Source: Salidesulfovibrio brasiliensis JCM 12178 (lineage in GTDB: Bacteria > Desulfobacterota > Desulfovibrionia > Desulfovibrionales > Desulfovibrionaceae). From it: a stretch of DNA of 52,511 nucleotides. This document shows positions 1 through 8,306 of the stretch, one piece after another. The translations under genes were made by a program, and so were the position numbers. Position 1 is the first letter of the stretch, and each line of letters begins with the position of its first letter. The stretch spans positions 1 to 52,511 of the forward strand of contig NZ_BBCB01000013.1 of the NCBI RefSeq assembly GCF_001311825.1, given 5' to 3'. Below the pieces are notes generated by a model, which saw nothing but the letters and a program-made list of their open reading frames with translations, was not told the origin of the DNA and ran no database searches.

Positions 1-100
1 CGGGAAAGGTTCTAAGAACTCCAAAGCTTTTTGGCTTGCCAAGCCGCTGGTACGGGATATGTAGCTTGAGATGGCTGGTAGGCGGCTTGGCGGGGTTCGG
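1..100. repeat. Copy of the dispersed stem-loop repeat (H0)
   Basis: Arms GCCAAGCCGC (38-47) and GCGGCTTGGC (82-91) form a perfect 10-bp stem around a 34-nt loop. Positions 31-50 match, in reverse complement, the ends of the two long repeats at 23628-23647 and 23877-23896. The loop sequence is unrelated to those copies but has nearly the same length. This looks like a member of the same intergenic family, in inverted orientation and cut by the window edge. Confidence 0.75.
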
Positions 101-119
101 AACAGGAACATTTATATGA

Positions 120-153
120 AACCGGGCGGTGCATGGTTGTGCACCGCCCGGTT
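120..153 (-). terminator. Stem-loop terminator after the nitroreductase gene
   Basis: A perfect 14-bp stem (120-133 with 140-153) has a 6-nt loop. It lies 24 bases beyond the stop of the minus-strand nitroreductase gene. The plus-strand side has the better T-rich tail (152-161), so it may end transcription in both directions. Confidence 0.75.
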
Positions 154-176
154 TTGTTGTTTTGGCTATGATGGGA

Positions 177-968
177 TTAGCGCCATGTGACCTTGACGGC
201 CTCGCGCGGCGGGATGCGACGGAAACGAAACTTGGGTCTGCCCAGCATGAGCGCGCCGTACACCGTGTGACCCTCGGGCAGATTCAGCCGGTCGCGAAGC
301 GGCTCGCAGTTTTGCGCGGCGGCCATGAACAGCCCGCCCCAGCACGCGCCCAGCCCGAAGGCAGGGGCCGCGGCCTCAATGGTGGTCAGGGCAATGCTGC
401 AATCCTCCACCGGCTTAAGCGCATCCGGCCCCGCGTGGGCGATAAGCAGACACGGCGCGTCACGGTTGACCATGTCTTTGCCCTTGTCCACGGCATCGGC
501 AATCGGCAGATACCGCCCGACCTCCCGCAGCCAGCTCGCGACCATGCGGCTCAGTTCCGCAATCTCGTCGCGGTCGGTCAGGACCAGCCAGTGCACGGGC
601 TGCTTGTTCCGCGCCGTGGGTGCCCAGCGGGCCATGTCCAGCAGCCGCTCCAGCGTCTCGCGTTCCACGGGTTCATCCTTGTAAACCCGCACGGACCTGC
701 GGGAACGGAACAGCTGCTCCACCTGTTCGGCGGAAACGGCCTTTGCCGGGTCCACCTCGTCGCAGTCTTCTGCGGTCATGCCGTTGACGGCTATGGCATC
801 ACCCGGACAGATTGCCACGCAGTGGCCGCAGTTGACGCACATCTCCCCTGCTGCCTCCACCGGGGTGGGAATCCCATCTCCCCCATCCACAAGGAGATTG
901 AAGGGACATTCCTCCATACAGATTTCGTCTTTCCTGCACTTGTCAGAATCAATGCTGATAGTATTCAC
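177..968 (-). CDS. Ferredoxin-domain nitroreductase family protein
   Basis: The 263-residue protein has an N-terminal ferredoxin part (residues 1-62) with cysteines at 11, 17, 21 and at 44, 47, 50, 54, enough for two iron-sulfur clusters. A nitroreductase fold follows, starting near the RSRRSVR segment at about residue 88, which in this family binds FMN. Such fusions are common in anaerobes and probably reduce an unknown substrate with electrons from the clusters or NAD(P)H. I chose the GTG at 968 because GAAGAG lies 6 bases upstream and it follows the alcohol dehydrogenase stop by 34 bases. The two are probably co-transcribed. The substrate is unknown. Confidence 0.85.
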   Translation of the reverse strand: MNTISIDSDKCRKDEICMEECPFNLLVDGGDGIPTPVEAAGEMCVNCGHCVAICPGDAIAVNGMTAEDCDEVDPAKAVSAEQVEQLFRSRRSVRVYKDEPVERETLERLLDMARWAPTARNKQPVHWLVLTDRDEIAELSRMVASWLREVGRYLPIADAVDKGKDMVNRDAPCLLIAHAGPDALKPVEDCSIALTTIEAAAPAFGLGACWGGLFMAAAQNCEPLRDRLNLPEGHTVYGALMLGRPKFRFRRIPPREAVKVTWR

Positions 969-1002
969 GATGGGCTCTTCATTGTTGGTGTATGTTGCGG
1001 TT

Positions 1003-2178
1003 CTAGTATGCGTCCTTGAGAATCCGGAGCACGTCGTCCCGGTCCAGCTTCGCCAGAATACCGAGCTCGCCATGCTCCACGGCCTTTTCCGCCAGATATT
1101 CAAGCTTGTCCTCGGGTACGTCCGCTTCCCGCAGGTTCGCGGGCATCTTGACCGAGGCAAAGAACCGCTCCAGCAGCACAACGCCTTGTTCCGCGGCCTT
1201 GGCGTCGTCCGCCTCGCGCACATCGAAGACGTTTCTGGCGAATTGGGCGAAGACCGGGGTGCTTTCCGGGTTTTTCCGCATTGTATGGCGCATCCACGCC
1301 GGAGTGACCAGCGCGAGGCTGACGCCGTGGGTCATGTCATTGAGGCTCGACAGCTCGTGGCCGATGTAGTGGACCGGGAACGGGAACATGGGCTTGCCGA
1401 GCCGGAACTGGAACCCGGCCAGGGCCATGCTGCTGGCCCACATGACGTTTGCCCGGGCATCGTAGTCTTCGGGGTTCTCGAGAACCTTCGGCGTGTTGTC
1501 GATGACCGCCTTCATAAGGCCCTCGTTCATGCGGTCCTGCACCTCGGTGCCGCAGTCGGGCGTGAAGTACTGCTCCATGAGGTGGCTGAGAATGTCCACG
1601 GCCCCGGCCATGGAGTGCCACTGCGGCACCGTGAAGGTGTATTCCGGGTCGAGAATCGAGAACTTCGGGTACAGCTCCTGATGAAAGATCACGTGTTTCT
1701 TGTGGTCCTCCCCCACGGTGATGACTCCGCCGGAGTCCATCTCGCTGCCGGTCCCGGCCATGGTCAGCACCGTGCCGAGCGGGGCCGCCCCCGAAACCTC
1801 GGCCGTTCCGTCGAGCAGGTCCATGACCTCTCCTTCATAGCCCGCAGCCGCGGCGATGGCCTTGCAGGCGTCAAGGGTGGAGCCGCCGCCCACGCCGAGG
1901 ATGAAATCGCAGCCGCTCTCGCGATACAGGGCCACCCCTTCCTCAACGCTCTTGAGGCGCGGGTTGGGCTGGATGCCGCTCAGTTCCGCATAGGGAAGCC
2001 CGGCCGCGTCCAGCTGTTTCACCACGTCATCATACACGCCGTTTCGCTTGATGGAGCCGCCGCCGTAGGCCAGCAGGACCTTGCTGCCGCCGAACCGCCT
2101 GATGGCGCTGCCGAGGCTCTCGATCTGGCCTTTGCCGAAATATGCCACGGTGGGAATGCTGAAAACGAAGTTTTCCAT
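1003..2178 (-). CDS. Iron-containing alcohol dehydrogenase (YqhD/butanol dehydrogenase type)
   Basis: The 391-residue protein has the full length of the group III metal-dependent alcohol dehydrogenases. A GGGS turn at about residue 39-42 and a second GGGST at 97-101 fit the nucleotide-binding domain. Asp195, His199, His270 and His284 fall where this family binds its metal, with the typical HG pair at 284-285. The expected role is NAD(P)H-dependent interconversion of aldehydes and alcohols in the cytoplasm. AAGGAG stands 8 bases before the ATG. The gene lies between an AraC-type regulator upstream and a ferredoxin-nitroreductase downstream, which suggests an inducible aldehyde or redox-stress module. 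The substrate cannot be read from sequence. Confidence 0.92.
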   Translation of the reverse strand: MENFVFSIPTVAYFGKGQIESLGSAIRRFGGSKVLLAYGGGSIKRNGVYDDVVKQLDAAGLPYAELSGIQPNPRLKSVEEGVALYRESGCDFILGVGGGSTLDACKAIAAAAGYEGEVMDLLDGTAEVSGAAPLGTVLTMAGTGSEMDSGGVITVGEDHKKHVIFHQELYPKFSILDPEYTFTVPQWHSMAGAVDILSHLMEQYFTPDCGTEVQDRMNEGLMKAVIDNTPKVLENPEDYDARANVMWASSMALAGFQFRLGKPMFPFPVHYIGHELSSLNDMTHGVSLALVTPAWMRHTMRKNPESTPVFAQFARNVFDVREADDAKAAEQGVVLLERFFASVKMPANLREADVPEDKLEYLAEKAVEHGELGILAKLDRDDVLRILKDAY

Positions 2179-2280
2179 TGTGATTCTCCTTTGTCGATTT
2201 GGCCGGATGATTCCGGCACATCGTCATGCCTGAACAGTGCACGCTCAAACGAGTCGCGGCCATGCACAAAACCCCGGATA

Positions 2281-2290
2281 ACGAACACTT
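2281..2290. promoter_or_regulatory. Candidate AraC-regulator operator upstream of adh
   Basis: The sequence ACGAACAC, with an A/T-rich left flank, lies about 105 bases upstream of the adh start. The same octamer type occurs upstream of araC and of the cupin gene, in the same orientation. A weaker match (AAACGAGTCG) sits about 34 bases away near 2247. The assignment is inferred from repetition and position. Confidence 0.35.
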
Positions 2291-2314
2291 TTCCGGAGGC
2301 TGCGAAGCCCGTAA

Positions 2315-3229
2315 CTACTGAACGGCGTTTTCCGTCTGGTACTGCCTTGGGGACAAGCCGGTCTTTTTCCTGAACAGCCGCGAGAAGTATTGCGGGTACT
2401 CGAAGCCGAGGCGGTAGGCGGTCTCGGAGACAGTCATGCCGGGCGACAGCAGCAGGCTTTTTGCGGTGTCGATGAGGAAGAGGTGGATGTGTTCCTTGGC
2501 GGTCTTGCCGGTCTCGGCCTTGAGCGTGTCGCTAAGATACCGGGGCGAGAGGGAGAGCTGGTCCGCGATCCATTCGATGCCGGGGGTGCCGTCCTCGGCA
2601 AACCGGCCGGACTCGAAATACTCCCTGAGGATGGTCTCAAAGCGCTCGCTCAGTTCCGAGTTGAGCGCCTTGCGGTCCGTGAACTGGCGCTTGTAGAAGC
2701 GGTCCGCATACTTGAGCAGCGTATCCAGATGGGCGAGGATGATCTCTTTGCTGAATTCATCGGGGTTGGTGCGATATTCGCCCTCGATGGCCCCGAAAAT
2801 GGACAACGCGGTTTCTTCCTCGCGCGGCGAGAGGTGCAGGGCCTCGTTGGTGGCGTAGGAGAAAAACCCGTATTTGCGGATGCGCGATTCGATGTCGTAC
2901 CCGCGCACGTAATCCTTGTGCATGATGATGCAGTAACCCCACGGCTCGATCTCCACGTCCACCCACTCCAGCCGCTGGCCGGGGCCCATGAACTTCATGG
3001 TTCCGTGGGTGAAGTCGTATCTGGTGCGGCCGTAATAGAGCTCTCCCCTGATGAGCCGCTTGATGGAGATCAGGTAGCAGTCGCCGCTGATGGCCGAGCC
3101 GGTGCCGCTGCACCCGGCGCGCCCTTCCGCAGCTTCGCCGAAAGGCGTTATGCTGAACATGGGATGAAGGGGCGGAGGCCACCCGAGGTGCTCGTGAATC
3201 TCCCGCAGTGTATTGAAATGCTGCATCAT
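2315..3229 (-). CDS. AraC family transcriptional regulator
   Basis: About 304 residues. The C-terminal hundred residues carry two helix-turn-helix units typical of AraC/XylS proteins: the first around the IADQLSLSPRYLS segment, the second around TAYRLGFEYPQYFSRLF, ending in the family signature KKTGLSPRQY. The N-terminal part is an AraC-type ligand-binding region with no recognised ligand. The ATG at 3229 has AAAAGGA 5 bases upstream; an ATG 33 bases further upstream lacks such a site. It lies upstream of, and in line with, the alcohol dehydrogenase, and is divergent from the cupin gene. The repeated ACGAACRC sites before all three starts make it the likely regulator of this cluster. Confidence 0.88.
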   Translation of the reverse strand: MMQHFNTLREIHEHLGWPPPLHPMFSITPFGEAAEGRAGCSGTGSAISGDCYLISIKRLIRGELYYGRTRYDFTHGTMKFMGPGQRLEWVDVEIEPWGYCIIMHKDYVRGYDIESRIRKYGFFSYATNEALHLSPREEETALSIFGAIEGEYRTNPDEFSKEIILAHLDTLLKYADRFYKRQFTDRKALNSELSERFETILREYFESGRFAEDGTPGIEWIADQLSLSPRYLSDTLKAETGKTAKEHIHLFLIDTAKSLLLSPGMTVSETAYRLGFEYPQYFSRLFRKKTGLSPRQYQTENAVQ

Positions 3230-3330
3230 ACCGTCCTTTTCAAGGTTCGACGCGCGGGCCATGTCCTTCCGGACCGGCCAAGCTTTTCAGCATCATGCAC
3301 GGCGCGTCTGTTTCCGACCATAAACAAAAG

Positions 3331-3347
3331 AACGCAAAACGAACACT
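3331..3347. promoter_or_regulatory. Candidate AraC-regulator operator upstream of araC
   Basis: AAAACGAACACT lies about 105 bases upstream of the araC start, the same distance as the copy upstream of adh. GAACGC immediately precedes it, one helical turn away, so this may be a double half-site. Confidence 0.35.
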
Positions 3348-3429
3348 CCTGCGCATATTTCTTTCACTCGTCGTGCAGACAAAGCCGCCTTGCGCCGAGG
3401 CAGGAAATGGCCCATGTTCGCACGGTATC

Positions 3430-3446
3430 GCAAAAACGAACGCACC
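3430..3446. promoter_or_regulatory. Candidate AraC-regulator operator before the cupin gene
   Basis: AAAAACGAACGCAC ends only a few bases before the cupin ribosome-binding site (GGAGGA at 3448-3453). Binding here would overlap the transcript start or leader of the cupin gene. It differs from the other two sites by one base in the octamer. Confidence 0.3.
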
Positions 3447-3458
3447 GGAGGACCATTC

Positions 3459-3971
3459 ATGAGCAAGCCAGCCTTTCCCATGGCCCTTGACGCACCCGAG
3501 GGCAACGTCTCGAAACTGGACCGCGCCATGCTGGACACAGCGCTGGACGTCTCGCGCAGGAGCCCGCGCGGCCGGGTCATCCAGCCGCTGCACAAGGACG
3601 CGGACGCCACGCTGCACCGGATGCTCAACTGCTTGCAGCCCGGGACCTACATTCGCCCGCACCGCCACCTTGATCCGCCCAAGGCCGAGTGTTTCGTGCT
3701 GCTCTCCGGCGCGGTACGCCAGCTTCTCTTCGATGACGAGGGGACGGTGACGGATTCGTTCGTGATCCGTGCCGGGTCGGAGGTCTTCGGCGCGGACATC
3801 GAACCGGGCGTCTGGCACACATGGATCGTGCTGGAGCCGGACACCGTGGCCTTCGAGGTCAAACCCGGCCCCTACACCAAGGCCACGGACAAGGACTTCG
3901 CCCCGTGGGCACCCGAGGAGGGGACAGAGGAAGCGAATATTTTCATTGAAACGGCATCCTATATTGTATAG
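3459..3971 (+). CDS. WbuC-type cupin-fold metalloprotein
   Basis: A 170-residue cupin resembling the WbuC family, whose members sit in some sugar and envelope clusters and have no settled reaction. The segment PGTYIRPHRH (61-70) followed by E77 and by H120 gives the His-x-His, Glu and His set expected for a cupin metal site. The ATG at 3459 has GGAGGA 5 bases upstream, which rules out the in-frame ATG 69 bases earlier. It is divergent from the AraC regulator and carries one of the repeated putative operators in its leader, so it probably belongs to the same regulon as adh. The substrate is unknown. Confidence 0.8.
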   Translation: MSKPAFPMALDAPEGNVSKLDRAMLDTALDVSRRSPRGRVIQPLHKDADATLHRMLNCLQPGTYIRPHRHLDPPKAECFVLLSGAVRQLLFDDEGTVTDSFVIRAGSEVFGADIEPGVWHTWIVLEPDTVAFEVKPGPYTKATDKDFAPWAPEEGTEEANIFIETASYIV

Positions 3972-3993
3972 AAGATTACAAAAAGGATTACCA

Positions 3994-4707
3994 ATGCCAG
4001 AAACACGATCCCACCAATCATTCAGACAGAGAATTGAATACCTACACACTCATCTATCGGTTATGGACGCATCCGTTAAAACAGCATTGTCAGCAATTCA
4101 TAGTAATTCTGAAGCTTCAACTATTAACGATGCCCTAGCCGTAGAAAAGCATTATACGCGACTCAACCACCCTACCACAGAGAGTTATCGAATATTTAAT
4201 TATTCTAAATCCACGCTGCACAAAAATGCTCTTGTAGAGCTACATTCTATATTTAGTAATTATTTAAAGTGTTCACTGCGTGAAGTGTTGGACACTCGCC
4301 CCTATGCTGTCTTAATGCTTTCAGATAATGAGTTTTCAATTAAATATAGAGACATATTTAATTTTAGTACTTTAGAAAAACTATACGATCACATTCTTGA
4401 TGTGTTTTTTAAAGGCCTTGAGTCGCAAAGAAGCACCAAAAAAATGTTGCAGAGAATCATCTCAAAATTCAATATTAATGCACATCAAGAGCTTTCTGAA
4501 GCTTTGCCTTTTTTCGAGCTCCGCCACCTAATTGTTCACAACAAAGGAGAAATTGATTCTACCTTTGCTAGGAACTACGGTGAGTTCTTCTCAGTTCAAG
4601 AAGGTGACAAGGTTCCATCAAATTATCAAAACACACATAAAGCAATAGTTTCGATTCAAGCCTTAACAAAAGCGGTAGACGAGGGCTTACAAAATTACAT
4701 GAAGTAG
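3994..4707 (+). CDS. HEPN-like protein of unknown function, AT-rich
   Basis: The 237-residue protein is predicted to be largely helical. Near its C-terminus, [14 protein letters not shown] (residues 175-188) contains R177-x4-H182, the Rx4-6H signature of HEPN domains, many of which are RNases in toxin-antitoxin and defence systems. The hydrophobic residues and the G-x-x-D tail after the histidine resemble the RiboL-PSP-HEPN group. AAGGA lies 7 bases before the ATG. The gene is strikingly AT-rich compared with the GC-rich genes on both sides, which points to horizontal transfer. No antitoxin-like partner is adjacent. Nuclease activity is inferred from the motif only. Confidence 0.6.
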   Translation: MPETRSHQSFRQRIEYLHTHLSVMDASVKTALSAIHSNSEASTINDALAVEKHYTRLNHPTTESYRIFNYSKSTLHKNALVELHSIFSNYLKCSLREVLDTRPYAVLMLSDNEFSIKYRDIFNFSTLEKLYDHILDVFFKGLESQRSTKKMLQRIISKFNINAHQELSEALPFFELRHLIVHNKGEIDSTFARNYGEFFSVQEGDKVPSNYQNTHKAIVSIQALTKAVDEGLQNYMK

Positions 4708-4714
4708 CTATAAT
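4688..4714 (+). promoter_or_regulatory. Candidate promoter for uvrA
   Basis: A perfect TATAAT at 4709-4714 lies 16 bases after a weak -35 like TTACAA, overlapping the end of the HEPN gene. The uvrA start is 41 bases further on. The -10 is convincing, the -35 is not. Confidence 0.35.
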
Positions 4715-4754
4715 CTTCGCTTGCCACTCTCTCAGGAATGCTTATCATCGGTCG

Positions 4755-7500
4755 ATGAATACCGATCCCAAACGCGACAGCATCCACATAGAAGGCGCAA
4801 GGCACCACAATCTCAAGGACTTGAATCTGGACATCCCGCGGGAACAGCTCGTGGTGGTCTGCGGGCCGTCAGGGTCCGGGAAATCCACGCTGGCGTTCGA
4901 CATCGTCTATGCCGAAGGCCAGCGCCGCTACGTGGAGTCCCTGTCCGCGTACGCCCGGCAGTTCCTGCCCCAGATGGACAAGCCCGAGGTGGACAAGGTG
5001 GAAGGCCTCTCCCCGGCCATCTCGCTGGAACAGCAGACCACCAGCCGCAACCCGCGCTCCACCGTCGGCACCGTCACCGAAATCTACGACTTCCTGCGCG
5101 TCTTCTTCGCGCGGCTCGGCAAGTTCCACTGCCCCGAGTGCGACCGGCCCATCGAAGCCCAGACCACGGACCAGATCGTGGACACGATTCTGGACATGGA
5201 GGTCGGCACCAAGTTCATGCTGCTCGCGCCCATGGTGGAGCACCAGAAGGGCACACACAAGGACCTCTTCGACAAGCTGCGCAAGGAAGGCTTCGTGCGC
5301 GTTCGCGTGGACGGCAGGCCCTATACGCTGGACGACCTGCCGGAGCTTGAAAAGAACAAGCGCCACTCCATCGAGCTGGTGGTGGACCGCCTCGTCATCA
5401 AGGACGGGATCAAGAAGCGGCTGGCCGATTCCGTGGAGCTGGCCCTGAAACAGGGCGAGGAGCGGCTCATCATCGCCGTGGTCGGCGGGGACCGGGACGG
5501 GGAGGAGATTCCCATGTCCACGCTCTCCACCTGCCGGAGTGCCGCATCTCCCTGCCCCGGCTGAGTCCGCAGCTTTTTTCCTTCAACAGCCCGCAGGGAG
5601 CCTGCAAAACGTGTAACGGCATCGGCTCGGTTGAATATTTTGAACCGGACCTCGTCGCGCCCAACAAGGGGCTTTCCCTCTCCGAAGGCGGCATCATCCC
5701 GTGGAAGTCGCCCTACCGCCAGAAACAGTACGGCCCGGCGCTCAAGAAGCTCGGCAAGGCCTACGGATTCACCCCTGACACGCCGCTGGGCGAGTTTTCC
5801 GAGCAGGCGTGGAACGCGCTCTTCTACGGCAGTGAAAAAACCGGCTGGCAGGGCGTGGTCCCGGTTCTGGAGTTCGGCTTCCGTCAGGCCGACGCGTGGG
5901 ACCACTGGCTGGCCAGCTTCCGCCAGACGCGACCCTGCCCGGCCTGCGAAGGCGCGAGACTGCGGCCCGAAGCACTGGCAGTGCGCGTGGGCGATCACAA
6001 CATCTTCCAGTTCGTGAGCATGAGCATCCGGCGCGCGCTTGACTGGCTGGAATCCCTGACCTTCGAGGGCCACGAAACCCTGATCGCCGAGCCGCTCATG
6101 AAGGAGCTGACCCACAGGCTGGGCTTCATGGTCAACGTGGGGCTTGATTACATCAACCTCGGCCGCAACATGGCCACCCTCTCGGGCGGGGAGGCCCAGC
6201 GTATCCGACTGGCCTCGCAGCTCGGCTCCGGCTGGTGGGCGTGACCTATGTGCTGGACGAGCCGAGCATCGGCCTGCACCCGCGCGACAACGAGCGGCTC
6301 CTGAACACCCTGCGCTCGCTCCAGTCCCGCGGCAATACCGTGCTGGTGGTGGAACACGACGAGCCAACCATCCGCCACGCGGACCACGTCATCGAGCTCG
6401 GCCCCGGCTCCGGGATGCTCGGCGGCGAGATCGTCTATCAGGGCGACACCAAAAAGCTGCTCACGTCCGACTCCCTGACCGGAAAATATCTGCGCGGGGA
6501 CCTGAAGATCGAGATTCCCAAGGAACGACGCCAGCCCAAGGGCGCCATCAGCCTGAAGAAGGTCTCCACCAACAACCTCAAGGATCTGGACGTGGACATC
6601 CCGCTGGGCGTGCTGACCTGCGTGACCGGGGTTTCCGGCTCGGGCAAGAGCTCGCTGGTGGTGGACTCGCTCTACAAGCATCTGCAGCTGCATCAGGGTC
6701 ACCGCGCGGACAACCCCGGCAAGATCGGCGGCATCGAGGGGCTGGATGAAGTGGAGAAGGTCATCGCCATCGACCAGACGCCCATCGGCCGCACCCCGCG
6801 CTCCAACCCGGCCACCTACACCAAGATTTTTGACGAAATACGAAAGCTCTTTGCAGGCTCCAAGGAGGCCAAGAAGCGCGGCTACCAGCCCGGACGCTTC
6901 AGCTTTAACGTGAAGGGCGGGCGATGCGAAAAATGTCGGGGCGACGGCCAGCTGAAGATCGAGATGCACTTTCTGCCCGACGTGTATGTGACCTGCGACA
7001 CCTGCCACGGCAAGCGCTACAACGCCCAGACGCTGGAAGTGACGTACCGCGAGAAAAACATCGCGGACGTGCTGAACATGACCGTGCGGCAGGCCGGCGT
7101 CTTCTTCGAGAACCATCCGGCCCTGAAGCGGCGGCTCTCGGTGCTGGAGCAGGTGGGGCTTGAATATTTGCACCTCGGCCAGCCCGCCACCACTCTCTCC
7201 GGCGGGGAGGCCCAGCGCATCAAGATCAGCCGCGAGCTGGGCAAACGGCGGCTGCCCGGCGCGCTGTACATTCTGGACGAGCCCACCACAGGCCTGCACA
7301 TGCACGAGGTGGGCAAGCTCATCAAGGTGCTGCACCAGCTGGTGGACAAGGGCGCGACGGTCATCGTCATCGAACACAACACCGACATCATCATGAGCGC
7401 GGACCACGTGCTGGACCTCGGTCCGGGCGGCGGAGAGCACGGCGGGCAGATCGTGGCCTCGGGAACGCCCGAGGAGATTATCGACAACCCGGACTCGTAA
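4755..7500 (+). CDS. Excinuclease ABC subunit A (UvrA), two frameshifts as sequenced
   Basis: UvrA is the damage-scanning ATPase of nucleotide excision repair. The first part has Walker [10 protein letters not shown] and the middle part the signature [14 protein letters not shown]; the last part carries the second Walker A (GVSGSGKSS), a zinc-finger CEKC...CDTC set and a second [12 protein letters not shown]. The reading frame breaks twice. Near 5532, adding one C would restore a CPEC zinc motif and the [16 protein letters not shown] continuation. Near 6232, adding one C would restore [20 protein letters not shown]. With both bases added, the length is 916 codons, normal for UvrA. The start at 4755 has no clear ribosome-binding site. 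Either two sequencing errors or a recent pseudogene; I favour errors. Confidence 0.93.
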
Positions 7501-7574
7501 CCGGAAAGTTCCTGTTGTAGGGGAGTTCACGCCCTGCTCTATGGTCTGGCGGGCGCGGCATTGCGGATTTCGAT

Positions 7575-7602
7575 TTGACGCACCCCCGAACCGTGCTTAC
7601 CT
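7575..7602 (+). promoter_or_regulatory. Weak candidate promoter before the IscA-like gene
   Basis: TTGACG at 7575-7580 is a good -35 match, but the -10 element 16 bases later (TTACCT) is poor. It sits 25 bases before the start codon region of the small iron-sulfur gene. Confidence 0.2.
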
Positions 7603-7626
7603 CTTGATGAACCCCTAGGAGGACAC

Positions 7627-7941
7627 ATGTTGAAAATGACTGAAATCGCGGCAGAGAAAATCCGCGAACACTTTGGAGACAAGGAACCGCAGCCCATCCG
7701 CGTCTACCTCGGCGGCGGCGGTTGCGCTGGCCCGCAGCTCATGCTGGCCATTGACGAGAAAAAAGAAGGCGACACCGAATTCAGCTTCGGCAACGTCACC
7801 GTGCTCACCCAGCAGGAACTGCTGGAAGTGACCGGCGGAATCACCGTGGACGCCAACGAATACGGCTTCCAGGTCGTCTCGGAAAACCCGGTGGGCGGCG
7901 GAGGCTGCGACTGCAACTCCGGTTGCGCCTGCGGCTGCTAG
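7627..7941 (+). CDS. IscA/HesB-like small protein with cysteine-rich tail
   Basis: A 104-residue protein of the A-type carrier fold used in iron-sulfur cluster handling. Cys33 lies in the GGGGCAGPQL segment where HesB/IscA proteins keep their first ligand. The tail from residue 90 is glycine- and cysteine-rich, with Cys94, 96, 100, 102 and 104 in place of the usual CGCGxSF ending, so the metal site differs from standard IscA. AGGAGGA lies 5 bases before the ATG. It stands alone between uvrA and a strong terminator, so is probably transcribed by itself. Cluster carriage is inferred from the family; the target is unknown. Confidence 0.75.
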   Translation: MLKMTEIAAEKIREHFGDKEPQPIRVYLGGGGCAGPQLMLAIDEKKEGDTEFSFGNVTVLTQQELLEVTGGITVDANEYGFQVVSENPVGGGGCDCNSGCACGC

Positions 7942-7960
7942 CCGAATCGGGCAAAGACAC

Positions 7961-7996
7961 AAAAAGCGTCGGCGGGGCAACCCGTCGACGCTTTTT
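7961..7996 (+). terminator. Rho-independent terminator after the IscA-like gene
   Basis: AAAAAGCGTCGGCGGG pairs with CCCGTCGACGCTTTTT (one G-U pair) around a GCAA loop, followed by a run of T. This is a textbook terminator 20 bases after the stop codon. Confidence 0.9.
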
Positions 7997-8237
7997 TCAT
8001 GCGCTCTCAAAGAACCGGAAAATATTCATCCGACCCTCTGAAAACGAGAAGGCTCTCTCGGGACCATCCCGAAAGAGCCATTGTGTTTCTCGTATTGCAA
8101 AAGAAGGATGCTTTATTACTAGCACTTGCCGTGCCAAACTCTTCAAAAAGACCGAAAATATTTTTATTTGATTATATTTCGGTGTGTTATAATGAGGCTA
8201 TAGACGAGGCAGTACTCGCTCAACAAGCTGTCTGCGG
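7997..8237. other. Non-coding stretch with a hairpin and an isolated -10 box
   Basis: No supported gene lies here. A 6+6-bp interrupted hairpin at 8051-8079 (GGCTCT and TCGGGA arms, CCA loop) lacks a T tract on the plus strand. A perfect TATAAT at 8188-8193 follows an AT-rich stretch, with TTGATT only 14 bases upstream. It could start a short untranslated RNA reaching the hairpin at 8252-8278, but nothing else supports that. Confidence 0.3.
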
Positions 8238-8278
8238 TAAAAAAAATTCAACCTCCTGCGAGATAGTCCCGCAGGAGG
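8238..8278 (-). terminator. Terminator of the VWA/coiled-coil membrane gene pair
   Basis: CCTCCTGCG and CGCAGGAGG (8252-8260 and 8270-8278) form a perfect 9-bp stem with a 9-nt loop. On the minus strand the stem is followed by a run of T (complement of 8239-8246). It lies 28 bases beyond the stop of the VWA-like gene. Confidence 0.88.
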
Positions 8279-8306
8279 CCGAAATTTTGAACCGGGAGCG
8301 CGAGGG

